Below, piece by piece: positions 1 to 10,430 of a DNA stretch of 64,000 bases. Within the stretch, counting starts at the first letter, position 1. Every line of letters starts with the position of its first letter. Below the pieces are notes generated by a model. The model searched no databases. It was not told where the DNA came from and saw only the letters and a program-made list of their open reading frames with translations. Location of the stretch: contig OY726560.1 of NCBI GenBank assembly GCA_963383645.1, positions 149,289,349 to 149,353,348 on the forward strand, read 5' to 3'. The position numbers were made by a program, and so were the translations under genes. Source of the DNA: Muscardinus avellanarius. Lineage: Eukaryota > Chordata > Mammalia > Rodentia > Gliridae.

Positions 1-543
1 GCTAGGTATGAGTGTGTGATTGAGTTCTGGTTCTGGAGATAAAAAAGGATTCTGGGAAATATCCTTAAAAGGAGAGGTATGCCCTTTCCCCTCTTCGTTT
101 TTGCCATCTGGAGCAGAAGATACGATGGCTGGAGTCATGGCAGCTATCTGGGTCTGTGCCTTAGGAGATACTATTGGGGATGATAGAGCGCCATCTGTGA
201 ACCCCAAGGTTCTGACGGTCTACCTACCACTTGCCAGTTCCAGATTGCTGGCCTGTGGACTCCATCTATATGAAGGGGAAATAAATTCCCCCCATTTGGA
301 TCATTGCTATTTTTATTTTCTTTTTGCTAACAGTTGAACCTACTCCTAATTGCTATAGAGATAGAAACCGCAGCATGCCACAGAGCACACGGCTGGAGGA
401 AGCATTCTGTCCTCTCTCAACTTCCTCCTTGAGAATCAGAGCACCCGCCCAGTCCTGTTTAGCCATCTGGAAAGGGGCAGAAGATGGTTCTTAACTTATT
501 GGGAATTTATTGTAATTTATTATTCTTGATAATGTTGCTTAAA
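1..543. other. unique sequence, nothing recognised
   Basis: No repeat family, coding homology or simple repeat was recognised. The open frames here are short and lack protein-like character. It ends at the first SINE. Confidence 0.5.
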
Positions 544-702
544 GCTGGGCATGATGGCACACACTTGAAATCCCAGTATTTGGGAGGCTGAGACAGGAGG
601 ATCACGGGTTCATGGCCAGCTTCAACATCTAGTGAGACCCTTAAAAATAAAAGGGATGTAGCTCAGAGATAGAATGCCCCTGGGTTCAATCCCTAATACC
701 TA
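544..702 (+). mobile_element. B1-dID SINE, sense, diverged
   Basis: The left half shows the B1-like 'GCTGGGCATGATGGCACAC' start and 'GGGAGGCTGAGACAGGAGGATCA'-type A/B-box region. The right half shows the ID-like 'GATGTAGCTCAGAGATAGAATG' and 'GGGTTCAATCCC' tRNA-derived boxes. The middle linker is shortened, and there are many substitutions, so this is an older copy. Confidence 0.85.
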
Positions 703-1679
703 CCACATGCCCCACATGAATGTGCTTAAAACTGTAGATAGTTCCCTTAAAAATAATATGAGGTTCTTTAGACAATATTAGGAGATTCCTGGAGGCCTCT
801 GAAGCTAGCTGAAAAGCTCCTCAGGGGTTAAAGCACCTGGAGATAAGAATCCTGATTCAAGACAATCTTTCAGCTTTAGATCAACACATTTATTATTTAT
901 TTATTTATTTATTTATTGTTTCAAATTGTCTTTTAAAAAAATACTTCCCAATTCCTTTCAGTCAGCAACAAAGTCAAAATGTATCCGAAGAAAGATTCAA
1001 TCTCAAATCTCCCATTATATGTATGCCTCTATGTAATATATCTCTATATAAAAACATAATATATAAACTCCTGGTAAACTGTATCTTCCCCTGTGTGCAC
1101 GTGTGCATGTGTGCAATATAAACATTGTATATACATAATTGTGGAGGAGGTTGGCTTCGGATAATTTTGGTAAGCAGAAGACTTCATGCATCTGGGAGCC
1201 CAGAAAAGATCCCGTCACTGTGTCAGACCCTAAATCTTCAGGTCAGTTTCTAATTGGCACCTTTTTGGTGGAACCAGGAGGCCCCAGAGCAAATGGCTCA
1301 CACACGCCGAGTGACCCCACGCATAAATCTACCCCTTTGGGCCTGGGATGTGGAGAGGAACGGGTGAGAAATGCTCACTTGGCCACAGCCTACATGTTTT
1401 TCTCCCTCATATAAACAGAAGTAAATCTCCGCCATTGTCCCTGAAAGGTATTTCTAACAACACTGCTATTGAGTTAAGTGAACTCCGAAGGTAAATAGGG
1501 AAAGAAAGAGAGAAGGTCAAGGGTAAGTGACTTAGATGACCTCATTTTGCCACTTAGAGGCTGCTCAGATTTTGCAAAACTCTTATCTTCCCTGTCTAGT
1601 TAGCTGTTTTTGCCCTGGTGCAAAGGAGCCTTTTTAAAAATAAAATAAAAGCTGAGTAAGAGGCTTGGCTGTATTCTTA
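703..1679. other. unique sequence with a short (TTTA)n tract
   Basis: A (TTTA)n run lies at about 890-918 and an AT/TG-rich stretch at about 1018-1140. Otherwise nothing is recognised. A 91-codon open frame at 1139-1414 has no recognisable homology. Confidence 0.5.
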
Positions 1680-2200
1680 AACCCAAGTGTTCCGCGGGTT
1701 AGTTTAGCTATAAATTAACCAGTCTGCAAAATATATAAATAAATGAATTGCTTTGTTCCGAGCTATCTCCAGTAGGGTGCCGCTGGCTTGTTATGAAGCC
1801 TGGTGGCCGTTCCGCTGCCCAGTGCCTTTATAAATACTAATCAGTGACATATTGAGAAAAATTGTACCTACAAAAGCAACGTCTTCTTCCATGCAAATCA
1901 GGCCCCAATTCCCCACAGATAAGGATCTTTTTGATGGAACACTTGAAAATCTCCAGCTCTTAATTCTTTCATTAGTATTCCAGGCAGATGGCCGCCAAAT
2001 AACAGAGAAAACTGTCTGAATTGCTGTGTCTGAAACCTAATATTGATTTGTTTAATAGTGTCAGGAAGTCAAAATTCACAAATCTCCTGTCGATTGTTTA
2101 TGAGGCAGTTAGCAGAGAATTGGTTGCCCCTGCTTAATTAATAACTCATTACTGAAATTTGATTATATGCTTGAATGCTTTAAATGGGTTCTAACACGGC
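1680..2200. promoter_or_regulatory. candidate conserved regulatory block
   Basis: This AT-rich, repeat-free block holds many developmental-type motifs. I see an octamer ATGCAAAT (1891-1898), a GATA-like AGATAAGG (about 1918), TTAATTAATAA (2134-2144), and a 9-bp inverted repeat with one mismatch (1697-1705 against 1712-1720). The dense mixture of homeodomain-like cores resembles conserved enhancers near developmental genes. Conservation is inferred from composition, not measured. Confidence 0.4.
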
Positions 2201-3639
2201 GTCTGCAAAGTGCTGTAGCGAGGACAAGGTAAGGCGGCTCAGAAACCTTCCCTGTCTGGGCTTCTGCCAGGAGACTTTCCCCACAGCCCCTTTGGACGTC
2301 CCCCCTCTGGGGTTGACCTCCCCAGGCTGAGTCTGTGCGTTGAAAATGTGTTCGAGGGCCACGAGGTGGACCGAATAGATTTTGCGTCTGAAATTTGAGG
2401 TGGAGTCGTTTCTAGAAAAAGCGCTGGATCCGAACATAATTGATTGGTCACTTGATCAGAAGAGATATATCTGTGACTTGTCTCTGGGTATACAGGATCC
2501 GGAGCTCTGAGCGAGAGGAGCAGCTGGTAGGGAGACGGGAAGCCCTTAAGTGTTATTGTTGTAGAAAATAAGACTCCACTGTGGCCAGTCGCCCCAGGGG
2601 GGCAGTGGCAGCAGCAGGGCCCAGGAAGTCCTAGTGTTATATGCCCTTGACTCTGAGCCTGCCGGCCAGTGCTATGATTAGGGCCCAAGTTAAGGTCACG
2701 TCAAAGGCCTGGGTGTCTTGATTACAAATTATCTCCAAATTAACATAATGCTTCTGAGAGCTATGTTTCTGAAGGACTGGGCTTGGCCATGTCTGGAACT
2801 CCATCTCTCTTCAGATTTGTGATGGGGGCGCTGCCCCAGGAACCCACATAGAGCACCCCTCTATCCCTGCAATCCCATCCACCAGATGCTGGGCTCTCTC
2901 CTAAAGTTGTTTTGGTCAAGCACGATGGGCCCAAGCAACTCTGAGCTCCTTCTGTGTGCCTTTCAGGTCTGAACAGACAGAGGGAGCAGGAGAGGGGATG
3001 ACGTAGGAGCTGCTGGCTGCTGTGTGGTGCAGGGATAAGATATCCCTGCGATGCCCATCCTGCCCACTGGAGCAGTTACCTGTGTGCAAACCGTCCTCAG
3101 CTCCTGTGGATTCAGAGATCCCTAATCGCCACCCAGGGAGCCTGCGGGTGGGATGGCACGAAGGGACCACGGGGCTGAATTGTGCCGCCATTATGGTACA
3201 GGACATGTTGTGCTAGCCTGTGACCCAGTCACCACCAGGGCCCTACTGCATTATTCTAGAACACGTTGTTATGAAAGAGATCATGCTACGCTCCCAGCAG
3301 CAGAATCACACATGGACTTCTGGGAGCGGCCTTCGTTGGGCCGGGCTGCCTGGTGGTGTGTGAGGCGCCTGTGGCCAGCCTACCCCGCTGGGAGCTGTGC
3401 CTAAGGAGCAGCCATAGTCAGCTCACAAAAGCCCAGGTGGAGGGACCCAGCCTGGCTGCTGGGCTCAGGGGAGAAGCAGTCGCTGGCACTGGAAGGCCAG
3501 GGAGGGATTCTGGGTCCTGAGGGTGGGACCAGACCAGAACAGGGCCTTGAAGGGTGGGTTGAGTTTCAGGGGGTGGAGCGGCTCAGGCGGCCCAGGAGCG
3601 GCTGGTCAAAGGTAGGTTTCGGGAGGCGACTGGCCAGGC
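2201..3639. other. unique GC-richer sequence
   Basis: Overlapping short open frames on both strands (longest about 149 codons at 2239-2688, minus) are expected in GC-richer DNA and show no domain or homology. No repeat is recognised. Confidence 0.45.
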
Positions 3640-3790
3640 TGGCTCAAAAATAGAGTAATATGACCGGCCCGTCTCCTGCCTGTGGTCTTAATTGAACCAG
3701 TCAAGCTTTCAAAATGAACAGTTGATCATTTGATTAAGAAGGGCCTTTGACTTTTTCAAGACCCACGGAGACTGATTTTTATCAAAGTGG
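3640..3790. promoter_or_regulatory. possible small conserved block
   Basis: A short AT-rich island in GC-rich surroundings, with TTAATTGAAC, TTGATCATTTGATTAAG and CCTTTGAC motifs resembling homeodomain and TCF/LEF-type sites. The call rests on composition alone. Confidence 0.25.
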
Positions 3791-4809
3791 ATCTGAACGG
3801 TTTGCATGGAGGAATGCCGGCCAGGTTGGGGAGGGAGGTCCGGGGGTGGCTCCTGAGGCCAGGCTGGACTGCGCTCCCTCAACACAGGGCCCTTTCCTCC
3901 CTCCGGTGAGCAGGAAATTGCTGCCCTGCTTAGGATCGCTGGGTCCCACCATGGTACTCAGTCCCACAGGTGACAGGGGCCTCATCAGGCCTGCTCGAAG
4001 GGCTGCCGGCTCCTCCCTGCAGCCCAGGGTCAGGAATGCCTCCAAGAAGTGCGTCGCTTCCCTAGCTCCGGCGCAGGGGTCTTTACTAGTGTCTGCTCTG
4101 AGGCCGATTTGTCAAAGTGCTATTAAGGATTTTCGGTTATACAGGGGGAAAAAATAGAGTCAACTTTTTTTTTTAACTCTAATTTATTATGCTTGATTAG
4201 GCGGCTGGAATGGGAAGGTAGCTGCTGTTTGTAGTTAAATAACTCCTCACAATTTCTTAAAGAAATGATCTTCAAAGCTTTAACGGGTCAGTGGCTCAAG
4301 TACAAAGGAAAGATTGATTTTCAGCCTCCCACCCTTTGTTCCCAGAGTTTAAACCAGACACGTTTGGGTAAATTAGTTTGTCTATGTTATTAATGGAAGA
4401 AGTTATTAAACTCCCATAAATATATGGTGGTATCTCGCTTAAAACACCAAGTTTGTTTTAAGGGGAGGAAAAAAAAGTCAGAAGGAAAATGTGGAAAAGG
4501 CCCAAAGAGTCTATTGGTTTTTATTATTTCTTTTCCAGAGGTGAGTTTGGACCTGGGAGCTTGCAGAGCTAGCAGCAGGTGTCCCCCAAGCGGCAGGGTA
4601 AATGCATAAGGAAGATCAGCCTGCACGTTGTTTTCTGGAAAGCTTTGCTGGTGGTGGTGGTGTGGGGGGGAGGGTTGCAGGAGCAGTGTGGGTCATGCAG
4701 GCGAGAGGGTGCAAAGGAGATGATCTGGGAGGGATTTGGCTTTTAAACCTAAAAGACAGATAAACATCTTTCCGTGGCCGAGGGTGAAAATATTTTCTAT
4801 ACCCCTAAC
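3791..4809. other. unique sequence
   Basis: The first half is GC-rich with chance open frames (136 codons at 3747-4157). The second half is AT-rich (see 4135-4440). A GGT/G-rich patch lies at about 4649-4675. No repeat family is recognised. Confidence 0.4.
4135..4440. promoter_or_regulatory. possible conserved AT-rich block
   Basis: Repeat-free and AT-rich, with several TAAT-type cores (CTAATTTATTATGCTTGATTAG, AAATTAGTTT, TTATTAATGG). It resembles a homeodomain-rich enhancer, but nothing beyond composition supports this. Confidence 0.25.
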
Positions 4810-4909
4810 CCTTTTTCTATTTTTGTTTTAGGACAGGGCTTTGCTAAGTTGCTGAGGCTGGCCTTGAACTTGCGATCTTCCTATCTCAGCCTCCCATGCA
4901 GTGGGATTA
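4810..4909 (-). mobile_element. partial B1-dID SINE, antisense
   Basis: Reverse complement of the B1-like left half: 'CTAAGTTGCTGAGGCTGGCC', 'CTCAGCCTCCCA' and 'GGGATTACA'. The ID-like half is missing. The next SINE inserted immediately beside it. Confidence 0.75.
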
Positions 4910-4934
4910 CATGAGTTGGTATTTACTTAATTTT

Positions 4935-5137
4935 GCAGTACCAGGGATAGATGCCAGGAGCTTTCTACCTCCCAGCTACACCCTCAGCCCTATCTATTTT
5001 TTATTCTTTATTTTGAAATAGAGTCTCACTAAGTTGCAGAGGGCCTTGCTTAGTAGCTGAGGCTACCTGCAAACTTGCAATCCTCCTATCTCAGCCTCCT
5101 AAGTACTGGGATTACAAGTGTGCGCCACCACGCCTGA
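4935..5137 (-). mobile_element. B1-dID SINE, antisense, with target-site duplication
   Basis: Full dimeric element in reverse: the ID-like part is at about 4935-5003 and the B1-like part ends at 'CGCCACCACGCCTGA'. It is flanked by an 11/12 target-site duplication, ATGAG(T/C)TGGTAT, at 4911-4922 and 5141-5152. Confidence 0.88.
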
Positions 5138-5152
5138 TTTATGAGCTGGTAT

Positions 5153-5698
5153 GTAAAGAACACTTGCAGTGTTCCCCAGCACAGTGAGCCGTCAGTGAGT
5201 GTGCCTGCGCCACGGCACCCAGCTTCTAGAGGTGTTGTGAGAGAGGGGACCAGAAGGGCTCACCTAGGAGAGGAGGCAGTCCCCACCTACATGCTGGGCC
5301 AGATCACGGGAGGGCCATGGCTGCCGGTCCCACCTGTGGGGCTGTGTGGGAGCTGAGGGTCCGAGGCTACGGGGAGGTTATGTGTGCAGTTCTCTAGCTG
5401 TGACAGCACTTCACAGCTGAGAAGCCCCGAGTTCGGTTTCCCTTTTGAACTTCACAGAGCCTCTGGGAGCTACGCTGAGCGAGGCCTGTGGTCCTGGTTT
5501 TGGGGAGAGGGGAACACAGAGGTTTTTGTCTGGTTGGTTTTGGCCCCTGAGTAGAAAAATAAAATATAGAAAAAACATTTTGAAGGTAAAGAAACACAGA
5601 AGGAAAAAAACCCAGGTCGCTACCAAGATGGCAGCCAGTCCTTGGGTTTTTTTCTTAGTGGATTTTTCTCAGTGGCTGCACACACACCATGTTCATAT

Positions 5699-5737
<39 letters not shown>

Positions 5738-5814
5738 CACACTCACATGCACACTCGTTGACTGCTCACTGTGCTGGAGACCACTGCAAGTGGTTTTTAA
5801 ATACTAGCTCATAA
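5153..5814. other. unique sequence with a (GT)n microsatellite
   Basis: Mostly unique. A (GT)n tract occupies about 5701-5734. The 120-codon open frame at 5445-5807 runs through this microsatellite and is not credible as a gene. Confidence 0.5.
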
Positions 5815-6035
5815 GCCAGGCGTGGTGGCACTCACATGTAATCCCAGTACTTGGGAGGCTAAGATAGGAGGATCGCAGGTTTACAGCCAGCCTCAGATAC
5901 TAATCAAGGCCCTCTGCAACTTAGTGAGACCCTGTTTCAAAATGAACAGTAAAAAGTTGATAGGGCTGGGGTGTATCTCAAAGGTAGAATGCCTCTGAGG
6001 GTTCAATCCCTAGTACTGCAATAAATAAATAAATA
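5815..6035 (+). mobile_element. B1-dID SINE, sense
   Basis: Complete dimer: 'GCCAGGCGTGGTGGCACTCA' start, 'CAACTTAGTGAGACCCTGTTTC' linker, ID-like right half and an (AAAT)n tail. It is the first of three close sense SINEs. Confidence 0.9.
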
Positions 6036-6045
6036 CCAATGCAAC

Positions 6046-6240
6046 ATCTGGGCATAGTGGTACATTATCTGTAATACCAGTACTTGGGAGGCTGAGACAG
6101 GAGGATTAAAGGTTGGAAGACAGCCTCAACACGCAGTGAGACTGTCATCAATCTAGTGAGATGCTGTTTCAAAAAAAAAAAAATAGAGCTGGAGGTGTCG
6201 CTTGGAGGTAGAATGGCCCTGGGTTCAATCCTTTGTACTG
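6046..6240 (+). mobile_element. B1-dID SINE, sense
   Basis: Dimer with a diverged start ('ATCTGGGCATAGTGGTAC') and an A-run linker at about 6172-6183. The right half ends at 'TTTGTACTG', and the tail has become a tetranucleotide repeat. Confidence 0.88.
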
Positions 6241-6328
6241 ATACATACGTACATACATACATACATACATACATTCATTCATTCATACAAACAAATATGC
6301 ATATATACATGCATACATTCATACATAC
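6241..6328 (+). repeat. (ATAC/ATTC)n tetranucleotide tract
   Basis: Units of ATAC/CATA pass into CATT units and back to CATA. It begins exactly at the end of the preceding SINE, so it probably grew from that element's tail. Confidence 0.9.
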
Positions 6329-6336
6329 CAACTCAT

Positions 6337-6558
6337 CAGCTGTGGATAGTGGCACATGTCTATAATCCCAGTATTTGGGAGGCTGAGACAGGAGGATTGA
6401 AGGTTTGAGGACAGCCTCAGCAAGTATTGAGACTTTCATTAACCTAGGGAGACCCTGTTTCAAAATAAAAATAAAATAGGACAAGAGGTGTAGTGCAGGG
6501 GTAGAATACCCTTGGGTTCAATCCCTAGTACCACAATAAATAAATAAGTAAATAAATA
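6337..6558 (+). mobile_element. B1-dID SINE, sense, (AAAT)n tail
   Basis: Full dimer with 'GGGAGGCTGAGACAGGAGG' in the left half and 'GGGTTCAATCCCTAGTACC' at the end of the right half. The tail is AATA/AAGTA repeats. Confidence 0.9.
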
Positions 6559-6564
6559 CCCATT

Positions 6565-6765
6565 TATTCCTTGAAACAACAGTATCAGGTAGATACTATT
6601 ATTACCCATATTTTACAGAAAACAGAGGCCCAGAGAGTTTTGACTTATGCTATGCCATGCAGATCACAGGACCTGAATCCAGATGAACCATCTGGCTCAA
6701 GAGGTGCTGGTCCGTGTGCTGAACTACTGTGCACCTATCCAGTGCACCAGTGCACAGGCTGATTG
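6565..6765 (-). mobile_element. MIR, antisense
   Basis: The antisense MIR core is clear: 'AGGTAGATACTATTATTACCC', 'TTTTACAGAAAACAGAGGCCCAGAGAG', and a downstream segment resembling the tRNA-related 5' part. An ancient mammalian SINE fossil. Confidence 0.75.
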
Positions 6766-6896
6766 GAGTTACGACCCTGAGCAACCTTTTTTATATGTTG
6801 AAAACTAAGTACTGATTTTAATAAATTATGGTGAGTGAAACTGGTCTTTTCCTTACTACAGCAATGTGATATGCCCTTTTAAAATGAATGCGTTAA

Positions 6897-7116
6897 GGCT
6901 GGGCGTGGTGGTGCACGCTTGTAATCCCCGCACTTCGGAGGCTGAGGCAGGAGGATCGCACAGGTTCGAAGCCAGCCTCAGCTACTTAGTGAGGCTCTCA
7001 GCAACTTAGTGAGGCCCTGTTTCCAAATAAAGTATAAAAATAGGTCTGGGAGTGTAGCCCGGAGATAGAAAGCCCCTGGGTTCCACCCCCAGTACCACCA
7101 AAAAAAAAAAAAAAAA
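6897..7116 (+). mobile_element. B1-dID SINE, sense, variant subfamily
   Basis: Close to consensus with a poly-A tail (about 7099-7116). It carries the variant features 'CCCCGCACTTCGG', 'GGTTCGAAGCCAGCC', 'TTTCCAAATAAA' and 'AGGTCTGGGAGTGTAGCCCGGAG', which define the subfamily described in the findings. Confidence 0.92.
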
Positions 7117-7218
7117 GAAAGTGTTAAAGCAATTCAACTTAAAGTAGAATTCAAATCAATTAGAAGAGCAGAGACTTCAAAGAAGTGACTGAGGGGAATT
7201 AGGGAAGAGAGGAGGGAA

Positions 7219-7439
7219 GCCGGGCGCGGTGGCGCACACTCGCTCATAATCCTAGCATTCGGGAGGCTGACACAGGAGGATCGCAGCTTGCGGACAGCCT
7301 CAGCTACTTAGTGAGGCCCCCTGCAACTTAGTGGGACCGTTTCAAAATAAGGAGTAAAAAATAGGGCTGGGGTATAGCTCAGAGGAAGAATGCCCCTGGG
7401 TTCCATCCCCAGTACCACACACACACACACACACACACA
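7219..7439 (+). mobile_element. B1-dID SINE, sense, with (CA)n tail
   Basis: Near-consensus 'GCCGGGCGCGGTGGCGCACAC' start. The right half ends 'CCCCAGTACCAC' and runs directly into a (CA)n tract at 7415-7439. Confidence 0.92.
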
Positions 7440-7440
7440 T

Positions 7441-7657
7441 GAGGAGGGGGTTTAAAGCCACAAAGAATGTAATAGTTGAAATAATGCTCTGAATGTATAC
7501 AAAATTACCAACTCCAATCTCAAAGACCTGCACAGGGGAGAGGGAGGGGCCTGGTGGGAAGGGAGCAGAGTCATGTGCATTTATTTTTCTGTCACTTGAT
7601 ACTCCATTATGATGCAAAATTATAAGGCCCCAAATAACAAATATAAATAAATAAATA
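7441..7657 (+). mobile_element. possible L1 3' end of another family
   Basis: A G-rich patch (about 7533-7570) is followed by 'ACTCCATTATGATGCAAAATTATAAGG' and an (AAAT)n end. This layout resembles the L1 3' UTR end at 10243-10432, but the sequence match is weak. Confidence 0.35.
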
Positions 7658-8433
7658 GGACTTCCGGGAAGATGGTGACAGAGAAAAGCGGGGCTTAAGA
7701 GCACCGCTAACAACCAATCTCCATTACCACAAAATCAGCGCCTTTCATAGCCAGAAAACACCATCACCAGAAAAACAAAAAAATCACCAGGCTCCAGAGA
7801 GAAAGCGGACTGAGAACAGAGCTCAGAGCCACAGAGGAGATACACTGGCCTCACACCCAAGGATGCGGCGGCAGCGGTGAATTCACCGGACGGCTACAGC
7901 AAGCCGAGGTGAGCCACTGCGGAACAGCCAGGCGGGATCTTTTGGTGCAGGAAGCATCTAAAGCTCCCAGTGGCTGAGCTCAGCACACGCTGCAGGAACT
8001 CAGAGTGGAACTCAAAACCAGAGAAGAAAAAATACGCCAGCCTCACGGCCGAGGGCGTGGCAGCGGCGCCATATTGCCACCGGAGGCAGCAGCAGTGAAT
8101 TCACCGAATCCAGTACAGCTACATCTGCGTACTCAAGAACAGTGAGTCAAATTGCGGGCCACAGAGGAGAAATCCCAGTACTGTACTCCCTGGGACTTGA
8201 CCCAGTGGGGGAGTGGCGGTGGCAGAGATATCACACCATAGGAGAATGTGCAACCTGGCACCCCCCATAGTTTAAAGCAGCCTCTATCGACTCCCTGGGT
8301 CGGAGACTCTGTGATACAACCCAGTAAAGGAGTAGTGGGGTCTGATATACTACAGACTCGAGATACAGAGCACCTTAAGTGAAGCCGTAGTGACCCAGGG
8401 AAGAACCCAGAGAAGGCACAAATCTCTGAAATC
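7658..8433 (+). mobile_element. L1 5' UTR, sense
   Basis: Begins 'GGACTTCCGGGAAGATGGTG', a typical rodent L1 5' start, directly after an AAAT-rich sequence. It runs as a GC-moderate, A-rich leader to the ORF1 ATG at 8434. Two similar internal segments ending 'GTGAATTCACCG' (about 7877 and 8095) suggest a partial duplication in the leader. An intact 5' end is uncommon, since most L1 copies are 5'-truncated. Confidence 0.75.
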
Positions 8434-9351
8434 ATGGGAAAGAGGAATAACACTGGAGCAATGAATGCCCACAACCCCACAACATCAGAACCCGATAAAA
8501 CAGAAAATCAGAGATTTCTAGAAGATCAAATCAGGAAAATAACTGTAGAAATAATAGAGGTGCTTTGAAAAGAACTCAGAGAGAGCCAAAAAGAGATAAA
8601 GGATGCAATTAATGAACTAAAGGCCTCAATTCAAAGCACAAACAATCGATTAGACCACATGGAGAACGGAATCTCCCTCTTAGAAGATGATCATTCCAAA
8701 AATGAATGCATAGTTTCTAATCTAGAAAAAAATATCCAACAGCAGGAATCTGACATTGAAGAAATATGGGCCCATTTTAAGAGAGCTAACCTAAGAATAA
8801 TTGGAATAGAGGAGGGAAAAGAAAGTGATACCAAAGGGATCAACAATCTCTTCAAGGAAGTAATAGCAGAAAATTTTCCAGACATAGAGCAAGAGGTTGA
8901 TACACAGATCCAGGAAACTTATAGAACTCCTTTTAGACAGGATCGGAGAAGAGGATCCCCACGCCACATAATTGTCAAAATGACCAATGTGGAACCCAAG
9001 CAGAGAATCTTAAAGGCAACAAAAACAAAGGGCCAAGTGACATTCAGAGGCAAACCAATTAGAATCACTCCAGACTTCCCAAACCAAGTCATGAGAGCCA
9101 GAAGGGCTTGGAGTAACATATTCCAAACTCTGAAAGAAAACAACTTCCAGCCAAATATTTTCTACCCAGCAAAACTTTCTATCAAATTAGATGGAAAAAT
9201 AAGAAGCTTTCATGACAAACAGAAACTGAAGGAATTTATGTCTTCAAAACCAGCGCTAGAGAAAATACTCAAAGAGATTAACTACAAAGAAGAAATAGGT
9301 AACACTCACCAGAACCAGAGAAACAAGAGTTTCCATCCAACAGACAACTAA
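8434..9351 (+). pseudogene. L1 ORF1 (ORF1p), one in-frame stop
   Basis: ORF1p is the RNA-binding, trimeric nucleic-acid chaperone of the L1 ribonucleoprotein. The frame from the ATG at 8434 spans 305 codons to TAA at 9351, slightly shorter than human ORF1p (338). It is broken only by TGA at codon 45 (8566-8568), and stays open from the internal ATG at 8659. Codons about 25-110 are charged and heptad-like (coiled coil). The RRM-like core includes 'NLRIIGIEEG' and 'ENFPDIEQEVDTQIQETYRT'. The C-terminal domain includes 'TPRHIIV'-equivalent 'SPRHIIVKMT', 'GKPIRITPDF', 'RRAW' and 'NFQPNIFYPAKLS'. ORF2 does not follow in sense orientation, so this copy cannot move by itself. Confidence 0.92.
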
Positions 9352-9479
9352 GATTGGTTATCTGTGGAGATTCATTATTTATGTTAGTCTTTTACCTATC
9401 TCTAAATTGTATTGTTTGCCTTTATTGTTGTTAATTTTTAGGATTTCTAGTTGGAATATTAATATACCTTCAGATATAG

Positions 9480-10075
9480 CATTTGGAAATATTTTGTCCC
9501 ATTCTATTAGTAACTTTTAACTCTGTTTACATTGTCTTTGGATATACAATATTTTTTTTCATTTTTAGGGAGTTTGTATACTCTTGTGTTGCCTGTGCCA
9601 TTGAAATCATATCCAAGAAATCACTGTCAGTTTCAATGTTGTGAGGTTTTATGACCCAGATTTTCTTCTAAAAGTTTATAGTCTTAAGATTTATATTTAG
9701 GTCTTTTATCTATTTTGAGTTAATATTTGTATATGGGATTAGGTAAGGGTCCAATTTTATTCTTTTCCATGTAATTATTATTTTTCAACAATATTTAGTT
9801 AAAAGATTATTATTTCCACCACCAAATGTTCATGGAAACCTTGTCAAAAATAACTTGACAATATAGGGAAGAATTTATCTCTAGGCTTTTATTTAATTCC
9901 AGTGGTTTATATATCTGCCTTTAGAACAGTACTACACTGTTTCAATTATTATAGCTTTATATGGTTTGAAATCAGAAAATATATATCTTCTAGCTTTGTT
10001 CTTTTTCAAGGTAGTTTTGGGTATCTAGAATCCATATTCCATATTAGGATAGATTTTTTTCTGAAAAATAAATAT
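9480..10075 (-). mobile_element. L1 ORF2 3'-region fragment, inverted
   Basis: Read on the minus strand, this matches the mammalian L1 ORF2 C-terminal region. The plus strand carries the familiar reverse-complement landmarks: 'ATTTAGGTCTTTTATCTATTTTGAGTTAAT', followed by 'AAGGGTCCAATTTTATTCTTTTCCATG', and 'TTATAGCTTTATATGGTTTGAAATCAG' further on. It has many indels and looks older than the neighbouring ORF1. Its orientation is opposite to the L1 parts on both sides. Confidence 0.8.
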
Positions 10076-10242
10076 ATAAATATATGATAGTTTCACCTAA
10101 AAAAATAGAAAAAAAATATTCTCTGGTAAGAAAGAAAGCAAAAAGAAATATTGAAATGTTATCTTTAAGTCATCAAAAGCTTGGTATCAGACAAATGAAA
10201 CTGTTATGTGAGATTATCATTTTTAATTTTGGATAAATTGCT

Positions 10243-10399
10243 ATAATACTAGATGTCAACCACTAAGCCAAGCATGGAAAGGAGGGATGGGGAGAGAATG
10301 GGGTGGGGATCGGGTGGGGGCTGACTGGGTGATGTGTGCATGTATGTCTACAAAAGTTTGTATCCCACTATGATGTATGAATACAGTGCACCAATAAAA

Positions 10400-10430
<31 letters not shown>

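Noticed and set aside
6065..6365. short frames of repeated Tyr-Ile-His-Thr
   Set aside because: Translation of the ATAC/ATTC tetranucleotide tract at a SINE tail.
8434..9351. active, autonomous L1
   Set aside because: ORF1 has a stop at codon 45, and no sense ORF2 follows.
9902..10087. short hydrophobic frame resembling a membrane protein
   Set aside because: It lies within the inverted, T-rich L1 ORF2 fragment and is an antisense artefact.
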